From Ariolimax columbianus (Eukaryota; Mollusca; Gastropoda; Stylommatophora; Arionidae), in assembly GCA_036924085.1 (NCBI GenBank), contig JAVGWX010000002.1, forward strand, positions 154,776,571 to 154,840,570: a stretch of 64,000 nt of DNA, read 5' to 3'. The position numbers were made by a program, and so were the translations under genes. Below are positions 1 through 10,284 of the stretch, one piece after another. Position 1 is the first letter of the stretch; each line of letters begins with the position of its first letter. The notes beneath the pieces are model-generated. The model was not told where the DNA came from and did not search any database. It was given only the letters and a program-made list of their open reading frames with translations.

Positions 1-175
1 TGGTAGTTGATGACATGTTCTCACGAGATGACTGAACCATGGTATCTCCTGTCTGGACGTGTACTCAGCACAAGGCTAGTTCACACCATATTTATTACGT
101 CGTCATTTCTCTTGGTGACATAACGACTTTTCTAAGACATTTCATTTCACGTGTAATTTTCTGCATGATTCTTGT
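1..175. repeat. Dispersed repeat, copy A
   Basis: This stretch aligns by eye with 3915-4085. The shared landmarks occur in the same order: TGGTAG near the start, TTCTCAYGAGATGAC, a TATTCAGCAYAA-like block, ATTTCTC, and a TTTCTMAGACATTTC block near the end. It looks like a diverged interspersed repeat about 170 bp long that may begin upstream of the window. No coding potential or family is recognised; the short open frame across it is not credible as a gene. Confidence 0.5.
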
Positions 176-239
176 GACCTCGCAGAAAATGATACACATT
201 GTAAAATTAATTGCAGTAACAAAATTGATTATACCAGAT

Positions 240-470
240 TGAGAGGAACATTACTGGGTAAGGCAGAGAGTGTCACATATCTAGGGAGCTTCTTAAACAA
301 GACAGTTATCTCAGATTGCGATGTAAAACCAGGATTCAGAAGTCAAGAGTGACCTTTGTCATGATGAAAAACACATGGAACTAATAAAATTGCATACAAA
401 GCTAAGGATCGCCAACTCCAAAGCAAAGTCTATATGGATCGGAAATATGACGGATGACTAAACTCAACAA
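240..470 (+). pseudogene. LINE reverse transcriptase C-terminal relic
   Basis: Translation gives the signature VTYLGSFL near 271-293. After a one-base frameshift near 330 it continues with RIQKSRVTFVMMKNTW, and then with KLRIANSKAKSIW near 400-440. This order (YLGS, then the R-I-x-K-x-R-x-x-F block, then KLRI-N-x-x-K-S) is the thumb and connection region found in RTE/L1-like non-LTR retrotransposons. The frame is broken by at least one indel and several stops, so it is dead. No 5' reverse transcriptase motifs are present upstream. The exact clade is uncertain. Confidence 0.6.
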
Positions 471-607
471 CTCCACAAACAAGATTTTAGATATGGAATG
501 TTTCCGCACAGTTACAAAAGACAGCTCATGAGATCCCCAGTGGCAGTACATGCATCACCACAAGAGAAAGTCGATATCCTGTCTTCAGTCTCATTCATGG
601 TTTTGCT

Positions 608-790
608 CCAGTGTGAAGCATAGGCTACCACTACAGCTGACATCTCTTATAGTAAGATTGTCTCCAAGCAATCATTCACCTTCACAATCCAATGTGAAGC
701 ATATGCTACCGCTACAGCTGACATCTCTTATAGTAAGATTGTCTCCAAGCGTTTGCAATTATTCACCTTCATGATCCAATGTGAAGCATA
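608..790. repeat. Two-copy tandem duplication, about 81-87 bp period
   Basis: The block that begins CCARTGTGAAGCATA and ends in GTCTCCAAGC is present at 608 and again at 689, and a third start appears at about 774. The copies differ by a few substitutions and a short insertion. No function is evident, and the open frame across it arises from the repeat. Confidence 0.7.
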
Positions 791-799
791 GGTTTGAAC

Positions 800-2530
800 A
801 TCATCTAGTCTCCTTTCAGGAAGCCTGTACTCGAGGTTTACCCTTCCCTCCATTTGGTTGAGAAAAGGTCCAATATTACATTTGGCTTACAATAACCTGC
901 TTTTAGGAAAGCCTGCTTCCGGTCATCCCTATCCCTTTTCCACCGTCACCTCTTACGACATTCACGAAAGGAAGCTGTGAATTTATTCTCGTTAACTCGG
1001 GAACCACACAGTCTACCATGCTGTAAATGGGTACCATATTTATATCTAAAGAAAAAAAAGAATCATTTACATCACCCGATAGTCCAATAGTTGGTTCGGA
1101 CTGGAACACTTTAATGAGCGAAATGCTTTTCAACGCTGCACAAAGATTTAGTTCTCGATGGCGACTCTTTAAAAAAAAATTTTGACGCACTTTGATATTT
1201 TATTTTCAATTCACAGAAAGGTTGCCCAGAACGTAATGACCTGCCCTTTTTTTTCTGAAACTATTCGTTCACAGTGTATACAATTCAGGCACAGTATAAC
1301 ATAATCTCCGCCCACCTCTACTACCCTACACGAAACAAGGGCATGCAAGGCTTGTCCAGATGGTGTACCGGCTTGTTTTCTGTTCAGGTAGCCATGTTAA
1401 TTCCACATCTAATGTCGGTTTTGAGACTTCATGGAACCCATCTTGTGTATACTTTCGAATAGCCAAGAGCGGATTAAATTGTCATCACACTTCTATTGCT
1501 GACTGAAAGCTGTAGTGACAAGTGACGACTTGTGATGCGAAGATCCTCATGAATAATGTAGTGGAGGCAAGACAGATAATGCATTTAAGAATAGATTGGA
1601 TGCGCATAGCTTTTAGAGCAAGGAAATGTCAATGAAACTGGTTGTATACCGACTCTGCAGTCTTCTAAACCAGTATAAAGACGTTAAGAAGTTAATAATG
1701 GTAATCGCGCGCAGAAACAGTCTGGGTTGGTGACTGTATAGGGATGCCGAGACCGCAGCCGATCATCTAGCTTCGTCTTCCCACTTCTGAAGCTTTAGCT
1801 TTCTTAACTCCTATCGGCTGCACAACTTCTACACACAACACACAAACGTTTCTCAATGTTCCCACGCGATGTGAGAAAAGCTACTGCAATCCACCACCTA
1901 ATACTCTTTTAAGGCATGCAAATGAGTAAACTAAGTCATCGTCGGCATTAAACAACAACAAAGAATACAAAATGGCGAGGAGGAAAAATTGCCACACCCC
2001 GTCATAAAAAGCTGACTCGCTACAAAAGTCCCCAACACTCTATTCTCCAACATCAGTTTTTCATATAGAACTAAGCATGCCTTGTTTTTCCTAAAGCCAT
2101 TAAAAAAACTTCCCCTAGTGGATATTTAAGTTGTAGTGGTACAGTAATATAACACACGTGCCAGCTGTGACACAGTAAACAGATCTCAGCTGTTCGTGAC
2201 CTAGTTAACGAGGTCACTTGCTGGAAGATGTACTTATGGAAACCTATACTACTTGCTGATATCTCAACACGGGCAATGAATAAATAGATGAAACTGATAG
2301 TGTCGAGTGTATTCTTGAGCCACGTACTGGGGAAGATAGAAGATGCCTACTTTATCTACATGCATGTTGTTAAGGACGACAACAGAGAGTTGTATGTGAG
2401 ACTAGCAACCTCATTGTATAAAACTAATTGATATATATAAACCAGCACTTCAAAATGACGTTAGTGCAATGGCAGCCCTACACTCCGCCAGGAGTGATAA
2501 AGGGACATGGAGGAAAAGTGGCTAATGAGG
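800..2530. other. Non-coding stretch with a possible SINE 3' end
   Basis: No recognisable gene. Around 1905-1965 the sequence reaches CATCGTCGGCATTAAACAAC followed by CAACAAAG, which resembles the CAA-rich 3' end of molluscan tRNA-derived SINEs on the plus strand. The upstream body (about 1700-1900) is too diverged to delimit. The remainder shows no frames, motifs or arrays worth calling. Confidence 0.35.
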
Positions 2531-2532
2531 TT

Positions 2533-3337
2533 CGTGTGTGCCAGCAGATATGATGGTGTGTCTCAGCAGATGGGCTAGTGTGTCTGAGCAGATAGGATGG
2601 TGTGTCTGGCTAGATAGGATGGTGTGTCTGGCTAGATAGGATGGTGTGTCTGGCTAGATAGGATGGTGTGTCTGGCTAGATAGGATGGTGTGTCTGGCTA
2701 GATAGGATGGTGTGTCTGGGTAGATAGGATGGTGTGTCAGCAGATAGGATGGTGTGTCTGGCTAGATAGGATGGTGTGTCTGAGCAGATAGGATGGTGTG
2801 TCTGAGCAGATAGGATGGTGTGTCTGGCTAGATAGGATGGTGTGTCTGGGTAGATAGGATGGTGTGTCTGAGCAGATAGGATGGTGTGTCTGAGCAGATA
2901 GGATGGTGTGTCTGGCTAGATAGGATGGTGTGCCTGGGTAGATAGGATGGTGTGTCTGGGTAGATAGGATGGTGTGTCTGGCTAGATAGGATGGTGTGTC
3001 TGAGCAGATAGGATGGTGTGTCTGAGCAGATAGGTGTGTGTGTCCCAGCCAATAGCATGGTGTGTCTGAGCAGATAGGATGGCGTGTCTGAGCAGATAGG
3101 ATGGTGTGTCTGAGCAGATAGGATGGTGTGTCTGAGCAGATAGGATGGTGTGTCTGAGCAGATAGGATGGTGTGTCTGAGCAGATAGGATGGTGTGTCTG
3201 AGCAGATAGGATGGTGTGTCTGAGCAGATAGGAGTGTCCCAGCAGATATGATGGTGTGTCTGGGCAGATATGATGGTGTGTCTGAGCAGATAGGAGTGTG
3301 TGTCTGAGCAGATAAGAGTGTCCCAGCAGATAGGATA
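2533..3337. repeat. 22-bp minisatellite, about 36 copies
   Basis: The unit reads GATGGTGTGTCTGAGCAGAT plus AG. Variants replace GAGCAG with GGCTAG or GGGTAG, and a few units are shortened (AGGAGTGTCCCAGCAG type). Because 22 is not a multiple of three and the unit has no minus-strand stop in any frame, all three minus frames stay open and give long, meaningless proteins. The sub-variants are clustered: GGCTAG units on the left, GAGCAG units on the right. Confidence 0.95.
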
Positions 3338-3339
3338 CC

Positions 3340-3914
3340 CACCCATCTCTTGACAAAGGCGAGACATGATCAAAACCCTATCGAATTAAAAGAATTAAAA
3401 ACGTATCATGTGTGGCGAATGGGAAAGCACGTGGCCTTTATTCACGATCTCTATAGCCATACCTGCCGACCACGGTAGTATGAATAAACGTCGTAATGAA
3501 AGTAACAAATACATGTTTTGTTCATTCCATTTATTTCCTAAAATGAAGTGCGTTGTACTGCGTTTTACACGTTATATGGCACAGTGCATCCGACTTCATC
3601 ACGCATTTTTAAAATGAGTTGACATTCCAAAGGTTTGGTCTGGCAGTCATCCCCTAACAAGCAAGCACAATGTTTAAGGAGTTACGGGCCGCACACCATG
3701 AAGCCACGGGACTTTGCTACTCTCGAAGTACTCATTTCTCGTTCTCAAGTGTCGTTAAGCGGCGTGGGGAGATCAAGTCTTCTTTCTTGAGACAACATGT
3801 TCCGTCAGTTGTTGTTTGTCCGTACTGTTATGGTATTTGTTATGTCTTCTATCCATCTGCCATGAGAGTCCCTTCGTGCCTTGTAGCCATATCTTCTTAC
3901 GTTGTAAGCGTGGA
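3340..3914. other. No recognisable feature
   Basis: Unique-looking sequence between the 22-bp array and the dispersed repeat copy B. The short open frames at 3408-3617 and 3670-3921 show no domain, no biased composition and no similarity that I recognise. Confidence 0.4.
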
Positions 3915-4085
3915 GTGGTAGCTGGCCATGTTACATTCTCATGAGATGACCTAGCCATTTTTGTTATCTATTTTGCTATGTATTCAGCATAACCAGCATC
4001 CACCATTTTTCTAATATCACCTTTACTCGTATTATCTCTCATATTGAGATTGAGATTTTTCTCAGACATTTCGCCATATTTTCAA
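3915..4085. repeat. Dispersed repeat, copy B
   Basis: Diverged copy of the element at 1-175, in the same orientation. Shared order: TGGTAG, TTCTCATGAGATGACC, TATTCAGCATAACCAG, ATTGAGATT and TTTCTCAGACATTTCGCC. The family is unknown. Confidence 0.5.
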
Positions 4086-4299
4086 CGGTCTGCTGAGGAA
4101 ACTATGAGTCGGAGGATAATGAAATTTTGCAAACTTGACTGTTGGTATGTGCTGTTTACACCAGAAGTGACATCATCGTGCGCATCATATGTGTGTTCAC
4201 TTGTTTCAGTTTGATCCGGTTTCATTTGAACACGCCTCTTTCCTTTTTAAATAGAGTGGTGAGAGCGATAGAGATAGAGGGAAAGAAATTGACAATGTG

Positions 4300-4425
4300 T
4301 GATTTTGGATCGAATGTAGTCTCATGTCAGACACTGCTGTCGGGGATGGAGAGTTGGATACATTATTGAACGAGATCTCAGCTTTTGGTGAGCTGCGATG
4401 ACCTGCTGTCAATCTCAGATCGTAA
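4300..4425 (-). mobile_element. SINE 3'-end fragment
   Basis: On the minus strand this reads AGCTGAGATCT...AATAATGTATCCAACTCTCCATCCCCGACAGCAGTGTCTGACATGAGAC. It is the same 3' body as the SINE copies at 12955-13030, 18145-18210 and 18238-18320, which share an AAGCTG..., a CTAACACTTCATCC and a GACAGCAGTGTCTG block. The tRNA-like head is missing, so this is a 5'-truncated or eroded copy. Confidence 0.55.
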
Positions 4426-4618
4426 CGCCCTGACCAGACTTCATCAATAAATAGCAAAGACAGTACTGTATCGATTTGCTTGGTTTCTTAATTAGATCAG
4501 TTGAGCAAACCAAACCTGGCATATTTCTTCAAGTAAAATCTATTGGACAAGTCAATAATGTATCGTTCATCATCCACCTGGTTTCCTTTCGAGTTTTTTT
4601 AAAGAAACTCATCATCAA

Positions 4619-4812
4619 CTGAGCACGCAGAAACGACGATAGCACAAAGAAACCATGAAAGCACACAGAAACCACGACAGCACACAGAAACCACGATAGC
4701 ACAAAGAAACCATGAAAGCACACAGAAACCACGAAAGCACACAGAAACCACGGTAGCACGCAGAAACCACGATAGCACACAGAAACCACGAAAGAATAAA
4801 GAAACCACGATA
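4619..4812. repeat. 19-bp minisatellite, about 10 copies
   Basis: The unit is approximately AGCACACAGAAACCACGAA, with internal variants (AAAGAAACCATGAA, CGATAGCAC). The overlapping hydrophobic minus-strand frames with repeated VVSVC and RGFCVL strings are translations of this array and not membrane proteins. Confidence 0.9.
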
Positions 4813-4817
4813 GGGGG

Positions 4818-4871
4818 CTCAATAGAACATCATTCACCCCTCTCCTTCTTCGCCTTTACAACATTGGGTTC
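4818..4871. repeat. Left remnant of the 45-bp minisatellite, ending in a target-site duplication
   Basis: One unit of the array found at 7673-7995, separated from it by the LINE insertion. Its last 13 bases (4859-4871) read CAACATTGGGTTC and recur exactly at 7673-7685. The other units read CCACATTGGG at this point, so the two flanks share a private variant. This is what a target-site duplication predicts. Confidence 0.85.
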
Positions 4872-7672
4872 TTCTTCTTCTTCTGCGTACACAGTCAGAC
4901 AGTAACCATTATTTTCTCGAAAAAAGCGGCGGTCATCCTGAGACTCTCGCCACTACCATAGAGCTTGTCTTGCAGTTCCACTGGCAATGGCCACATCTGC
5001 TCTCTCTGATCCTCGTATGTCGGGCAGTTCTGCAGCAGATGTTCAGTGGTCATTTTACCAGTACCGCACGGGCATTCGTCGGTACACCCTATCTTCAATT
5101 TGTTGAAGAGGTGGTACCTCAGTCTGTTGTGGCCAGTGCGAAGTCTGAAGACAACGACCTGCTCTCTTCGGTTCAACTGGTAATAGGCATCGTTTTTGGT
5201 GTAACCAGTATGTTCGGTTTCCCATTTGGACATGTACCTGGCTTTGATAAGCCGTTTTGACTCTTCGTACGTCATACTGGTATCTATTTGTGGTAGCCTT
5301 GCACCTTCTTTTGCCAGTCTGTCTGCCTCCTCGTTGCCTTGGATGTTGCAGTGTGACGGAACCCACTGTACCACTACCCTTTTTGGTGCGGACTGTTGGC
5401 ACAGTTTGCAGAGTGCTGCTCTTAAGTCATTAAGCTCAGTGTTTTTCTGGCTTTTTAGCGCTGTGACTACTTCGAGAGCATCTGTCAGCAGGACTATATG
5501 GCTCTCATTTTCACTGTGTGTTACCATTTCTTCCACTGCCGCCCTCAGTGCCTCTGCCTCTGCTCTGAAATTGCTCGTGTACTTACCAGTAGCGAATGAC
5601 AGTGTTATTTTTCTGCCATTTGGTAGGTTCAGGAATGCTCCTGCCCCTCCGTTCTGTGTAGTGTTTGTTACAGAGCCGTCGGTGTATGCATGGGTCCAGT
5701 CCATGCTTGGGTAGCTTTTCGTTATGAAGCTTAGGGTAGTATCTCTCCTTTCTTTTTCGGTCTGGCAGTTTTTGTTTGCAATGCCTGGTATATTTTCTAC
5801 CACCTCTGGAAATATATCCTGCCTCCAAGTAGGTTTTCGTACAGTAGTGATGGGTTTTGGTGTTGTTAGTGCGTTTATGGGATCTTCGTGCATCTTTGCT
5901 TTGGCTATTTCTGCAAAGTTTCTCCGCTTTAGTTTCCCAGTTCCCAAATTGTTTAGCCTCTGGTACATTGGATGGTCCGTCAGTCTTCGGAGTTTCTCTG
6001 ACTGCAGCTGGGCTCTGCAGTCTCTTCTGTCGGTCATGGATTGCAGTTTTGTAATCTTTTCAAGTTCTACAATTGGCGTTGACTTCATGCCACCAGTTAT
6101 GATTCTCATAGCTTGGTTTTGAAGTTTGTTAACTTTATCGAAGTTCGCCTTCGCTGCTGTTGTCCAAGCCGCGATGCCATACTCGAGAACTGGTCTCACT
6201 CGTCCAGTGTACAGTTTCTTTAGTATGCCTTCGTCTGCTCCCCAGCTTGTGCCAGCAAGTTTCCTCATGATCGCCATTCTTTCTCTGGCTTTCATTCGGT
6301 TTCTCTCAATCTGACTTTTCCATGTCATGCGCCGATCAAATGTGACTCCCAGATAGGTTGGGTTGTCGTTTGGCTGCAGGATTTTGCCATTTAGGCTTAG
6401 TTTGGTACTTTGGGGTTTTAATGAGAGCGAGAATATTGTGCACGTGGTTTTCTCCTCGTTTATTTTGACCAGCCATGAGTTCGCCCACTCTTCCAGCGAT
6501 GTTAGGGCCGTTTGCATCCGATTTCTTGCTATGGTGAGATTCTTTTCAGAGGTCCACATAGCCAGATCGTCTGCAAACATTGAGCTATGGACTCTTCTTG
6601 GTATATTCTCTGTAATATCGTTTATATATACCAGGAAGAGTGTGGGTGACAGTACTCCCCCTTGGGGTACTCCCTGCTCGAGTGTCACCTTTTTGCTCAT
6701 CTGCCCTTGTACTTGGACTCTGGCCGTTCTTTGTTTGAGGTAGTGGTTGATCCACTTGTACATCTTCCCACAAACATCACTTCTTCTTAGCTTGACTCTA
6801 AGTCCATCCTTCCAGACTTTGTCAAATGCCTTTTCCAGATCCACCCAAACAGCTACTGTGTGTTTCTGTGCCTGGTAGGCATCTTCTATCTCCTGGGCTA
6901 TGAGGATGACCTGGTCCTCAGTGGATCTGTGCTGTCTAAAGCCGGCTTGCTGTGGAATTAGTATTCGTTTTTCTTCCAGATGCCACATCAGTCTGGTGTT
7001 TATCATCCGTTCCATCAGCTTGCCGACACAGCTCAGTAGGCTTATGGGCCTGTATCCATTCGGATCTGTTTTGTCCTTTCCTGTTTTTGGTACTGGTACC
7101 AGTATTGCATCTTTCCATGCCTGGGGTACAATACCCCTTTTCCAGCTTTGGTTCAGGACTGACAGTAGTTTTTCCTTCGCTGTTTGGCCCAGCCCCATCA
7201 GCATTTCGTTTGTTATCCCGTCTTTTCCGGGAGATTTCCTTCTCTTTAGTGTTCTCATAGCCTCTTCCATTTCGCGCATTGTTAGTTTGGCCATCATGTG
7301 CTCTTCAGGAGCCGTATTTTTGTTTTCGTGCCCCTTTAGCTCTTCGCTAATGTCTGTATGCTTATCTGCAGGGACCTCGATGTGGTTTGCTCTGGCATAG
7401 TGATCGACAAAGGCGTTTGCGGCTTTCTTACCTGTGATCAAGTTCTCGCCTTGCTTGATAGTAATTTGTTTATTTGACGGGGTTTCGTCGTTCATGGCTC
7501 TGACTAGCTTCCATAGCTTGTTCCCTTCTTTGTCCAGGTTTAAACTTTCCGTTTTATTTTTCCAACTTTCTCTTGCTGTTTGCTTGAGAGTGTGTTTGTA
7601 CTTCGCCGCGGCGGCTTTGAGGGCGATGTTTGCCTCCACGGATTTTTCTCGTTCTGCCATGTTTCTAGCATT
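4872..7672 (-). mobile_element. 5'-truncated I-type LINE, recently inserted
   Basis: Body of a non-LTR retrotransposon on the minus strand, bounded by the 13-bp duplication CAACATTGGGTTC (4859-4871 and 7673-7685). The right-hand, 5' end starts inside the reverse transcriptase open frame, and no apurinic-endonuclease or ORF1 sequence exists to its right, so the copy is 5'-truncated. The 3' end is unusually compact: the TGA stop is followed by about 11 bases and then a (GAA)n tail that abuts the duplication. Domain order, reverse transcriptase then RNase H then a CCHC knuckle, is that of the I superfamily. The uninterrupted frame and perfect duplication argue for a young insertion. Confidence 0.92.
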
Positions 7673-7702
7673 CAACATTGGGTTCAATAGGACATCATTC
7701 AT
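4895..7702 (-). CDS. LINE reverse transcriptase / RNase H polyprotein (endonuclease missing)
   Basis: 935-residue frame without stops. The reverse transcriptase covers about residues 190-460: NGYRPISLL near 215-223, QAGFRQHRSTEDQ near 252-264, VDLEKAFD with catalytic D288, GVPQGGVLSP near 344-353 and FADD at 376-379. A thumb/connection follows to about 600. RNase HI covers about 670-800, with D675 (YTDGS), E715 (FRAEAEAL), D741 and D794, plus H784 in VPSHCNIQGNEEAD. A C-terminal knuckle is seen as C877-x-C879...H888-x4-C893. All visible catalytic residues are kept. The apurinic endonuclease and any ORF1 that full-length relatives carry are absent. The first ATG at 7702 lies in the host minisatellite, so residues 1-10 are not element-derived; the first element codon is at about 7672. 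The protein would be expected to reverse-transcribe element RNA in the nucleus, but without the endonuclease the copy is unlikely to move by itself. No promoter is evident. Confidence 0.9.
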   Translation of the reverse strand: MNDVLLNPMLNARNMAEREKSVEANIALKAAAAKYKHTLKQTARESWKNKTESLNLDKEGNKLWKLVRAMNDETPSNKQITIKQGENLITGKKAANAFVDHYARANHIEVPADKHTDISEELKGHENKNTAPEEHMMAKLTMREMEEAMRTLKRRKSPGKDGITNEMLMGLGQTAKEKLLSVLNQSWKRGIVPQAWKDAILVPVPKTGKDKTDPNGYRPISLLSCVGKLMERMINTRLMWHLEEKRILIPQQAGFRQHRSTEDQVILIAQEIEDAYQAQKHTVAVWVDLEKAFDKVWKDGLRVKLRRSDVCGKMYKWINHYLKQRTARVQVQGQMSKKVTLEQGVPQGGVLSPTLFLVYINDITENIPRRVHSSMFADDLAMWTSEKNLTIARNRMQTALTSLEEWANSWLVKINEEKTTCTIFSLSLKPQSTKLSLNGKILQPNDNPTYLGVTFDRRMTWKSQIERNRMKARERMAIMRKLAGTSWGADEGILKKLYTGRVRPVLEYGIAAWTTAAKANFDKVNKLQNQAMRIITGGMKSTPIVELEKITKLQSMTDRRDCRAQLQSEKLRRLTDHPMYQRLNNLGTGKLKRRNFAEIAKAKMHEDPINALTTPKPITTVRKPTWRQDIFPEVVENIPGIANKNCQTEKERRDTTLSFITKSYPSMDWTHAYTDGSVTNTTQNGGAGAFLNLPNGRKITLSFATGKYTSNFRAEAEALRAAVEEMVTHSENESHIVLLTDALEVVTALKSQKNTELNDLRAALCKLCQQSAPKRVVVQWVPSHCNIQGNEEADRLAKEGARLPQIDTSMTYEESKRLIKARYMSKWETEHTGYTKNDAYYQLNRREQVVVFRLRTGHNRLRYHLFNKLKIGCTDECPCGTGKMTTEHLLQNCPTYEDQREQMWPLPVELQDKLYGSGESLRMTAAFFEKIMVTV

Positions 7703-7995
7703 CCCTCTCCGTCTTTACCACATTGGGTTCAATAGGACATCATACATCCCTCCCTCTCCGTCTTTACCACATTGGGTTCAATAGGACATCATTCATCCCT
7801 CTCCGTCTTTACCACATTGGGTTCAATAGGACATCATTCACCCCTCTCCTTCTTCGCCTTTACCACATTGGGTTCAATAGGACATCATTCACCCCTCTCC
7901 GTCTTTACCACATTGGGTTCAATAGGACATCATTCATGCCTCTCCGTCTTTACCACATTGGGTTCAATAGGACATCATTCATCCCTCTCCTTAGA
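7673..7995. repeat. 45-bp minisatellite, about 7 copies
   Basis: The unit begins ACATTGGGTTCAATAGGACA and ends CCCTCTCCGTCTTTACC. One unit carries CTTCTTCGCC, the same variant as the left remnant at 4818-4871. The array was split by the LINE at 4872-7672. The repeated plus-strand string HIGFNRTSF in open frames here comes from the array. Confidence 0.93.
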
Positions 7996-8895
7996 GACCT
8001 GTACCGTGCTATTTTCTTCAGCACTTTTCAGCTTCTCCGTGTTTTCTTGTAGCGGTCTCTTCCCGGCTCCCTCATGTGTTCTTTAATATTCACCTGCTTC
8101 TTTTTCTCTGGTGGTTCAGTAAGAACGATTTTTTGCTGATACTGTCTAGAGTTTTCGCAGTGTGTGGCCTATTGAGCGCCAAGCTGTCCTGTCCCATTTG
8201 CCGTTGTCATGCTGTGTGGCATAAGCTTTCGTTTGTGACATTGCCGAACTACCGTAGGCAGATAATCCTTTTCTGAGATTTGTTGATAAAGCCATGTACT
8301 CTCTTAATAGAAAGACCGACTTTACGTTGGAGCTGAAGGTCCGTAGCTTGCTATCGATTTTCATTATTATAGAAGTCAGTGTAGTTTTCCATCACGACAA
8401 TGATCGCAAACTGCAAGGACAGGGTGGCAAAGAGGCTAGTGCACAGCTGACGCCATTTACTTACTGGGTTTGGTTCCCGAAACAGCAAAGTCGCATCCCT
8501 ATGGGAAGTATATCCATTTGTAAATCCATGCTGAAAATTTGAGACTTTAGATCTTTAGGCGTGATGTACAGTACAATAACTCATGCCGCCTTATGAGAAA
8601 AGGAGAAAGCCACGGTGAGCTACAAGAACCTCTAGTATCAATACCCTTCTTTGTCGAACGCCAGACGAGTTGAACCCTTATGTGTCAACCAGAGTGCAGT
8701 GATATCGATTGATTAATATAATATAAGATAGGTTATATTGCTGTTCCATGTCCGTGTCTATGTTGTGTTGATCAGCATTTCATGTTTTTAGCATTATAGA
8801 CTAAGTATGAGGTACCGATAAAGATAGTAAAATAAGTATTCACAATTCTAGAGGAAATTATGGAAATCAAAATAAATTAAGCAACACAAAAATAA
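7996..8895. other. No recognisable feature
   Basis: Sequence of ordinary composition. Short frames at 8076-8276, 8146-8364 and 8294-8542 overlap on opposite strands, and none shows a family signature. No tandem repeat or retroelement hallmark is apparent. Confidence 0.4.
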
Positions 8896-8899
8896 AGAA

Positions 8900-9185
8900 T
8901 TTCTACTGACATGTAAAGATCGTTCAATTGTGTGGCTCTGAAAAATGGAGAACAACAACAAGAACAACCAAATAGCTGCATAGTTTCGTAAATGGATGGG
9001 TGAATAATACACCGATTGAAATGGTATGACACGATCAGTAATGTGAAACTGTTGGAAAGAAGCAAACACATATCAGTGAAACATGGCATGAGGAGAAGAC
9101 GCTGGCGTTGGATAGAACACATATTAAAGAAGCCATCTGGCAACATTACAAGACAGCCTGTATTCTGGAATATCTAATGCAAGAG
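8900..9185 (+). pseudogene. LINE C-terminal relic (RTE/L1-like)
   Basis: In shifting frames the plus strand gives LCGSEKWRTTTRTT, then VKLLERSKHISVKHGMRRRR followed by WRWIEHILKKPSGNITRQP and a WNI remnant of the usual WNPQGKR. This is the C-terminal end of a common invertebrate LINE family (pattern LYGSETWR...LLxRTxQxPIxxxIxxRRWRWIGHxLRKP...ITRxALxWNPQG). Stops and frameshifts show it is dead. The same family recurs at 15470-15735, 34010-34260, 38440-38770 and 55100-55670. Confidence 0.75.
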
Positions 9186-9429
9186 AAATAGAGGTAGTGT
9201 AAAACACACACGGAGGAGACATCTCGAGACAAACATACAGGAAACAGGAAAGACCTGGGCAGAGTTGGGATAACCAGAACAGGACTCGGCGTGTACATGT
9301 TGGAAACGTGTGCTTCACTTCACAGGCAGCTAAGAGCTCTTTACCGACTTGATGTGCCGGGCCTGTTATTCTTGGGCGACTTGTTTCCATTAGATTCCCT
9401 TACGTTTGTTATTGTGATGTACTTATATG

Positions 9430-9690
9430 TTGGAGCAAGGTAGTGGGCTTGGGTTGTCATGGGAAGACATGTAGGTAGTTGGCAGGGTTGTCATGGGAAG
9501 TCAATGTAGGTAGCGGGCTTGAGTTGTCATGGGAAGACATGTAGGTAGTGGGCGTGGGTTGTGATGGGAAGAAGACATGTAAGTGGGCTTGAGTTGTGAT
9601 GGGAAGACATGTAGGTAGTGGGCGTGGGTTGTGATGGGAAGAAGATATGTATGTAGTGGGCTTGTGTAGTCATGGGAAGACATGCATTTC
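9430..9690. repeat. Minisatellite with 36-42 bp units, about 7 copies
   Basis: The units share GTTGTCATGGGAAGACATGT and AGGTAGTGGGCTTG, with alternation of TCATGGG and TGATGGG and an extra GAA in some copies (GGGAAGAAGACATG). Unit length varies between neighbours, so the array is degenerate. Confidence 0.85.
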
Positions 9691-9699
9691 CTTCTTCGC

Positions 9700-10280
9700 T
9701 CTTTAGGACTGAGTACCGGGTAGTGTTTTGTTCTGTATAACTCAGTTCCGATGTAACTCCATTGTGCGTTATATCGGTTAAGCTTGTCAATCAATATTGC
9801 ATATCTAAGACTGATCAATACTGAACACAAGAAAATAGATCGATACTGGACAAAAAGTAAATAGATCAATACTAGGCATAACAGAACATGCCTATTAAAA
9901 AAAATATATAATTACAGAGCTGCTGAGGTTCGCCTGTTGGACTTAATAGATCTGAGGAATAGACGTGGCTTGTTGTTCAATTACAACTCTCTTTAGTTGC
10001 TTTATGCGATATGCTTTGCATATAGTGAACCTATTATTTGTTCATCTGGTACAACATAGGACATTTGGTACGTATGGTGTCACAAAGACAAACCTAGAAT
10101 GCGCTATTCTGCTTCATGATCAAGCGCAATGTCGATTACCATATCTCTCCACAACGCCATGTTCCAATGTGCACTATGTCTCTTCAGAGCGACGTTGTTG
10201 TTGAATGGCCACAATGAGTAGCATTACTCTTTAGTGCGCCCTAAAAAGGACATTAAGTGGCGGGTTCTAAATGTATTCCA
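9700..10280. other. No recognisable gene
   Basis: Short overlapping frames only. Near 10225-10255 the string CCCTAAAAAGGACATTAAGTGGCGGGTTC resembles the segment near 29240-29270, so a small SINE-derived piece may be present. Otherwise featureless. Confidence 0.35.
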
Positions 10281-10284
10281 TGAC

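Noticed and set aside
2737..3373. Long minus-strand open frames (201, 181 and 124 codons)
   Set aside because: Translations of the 22-bp minisatellite in three phases; no unique sequence, signal or domain.
4970..7400. Plus-strand frames of 60-166 codons across the large LINE
   Set aside because: Antisense shadows of the 935-codon RT/RNase H frame.
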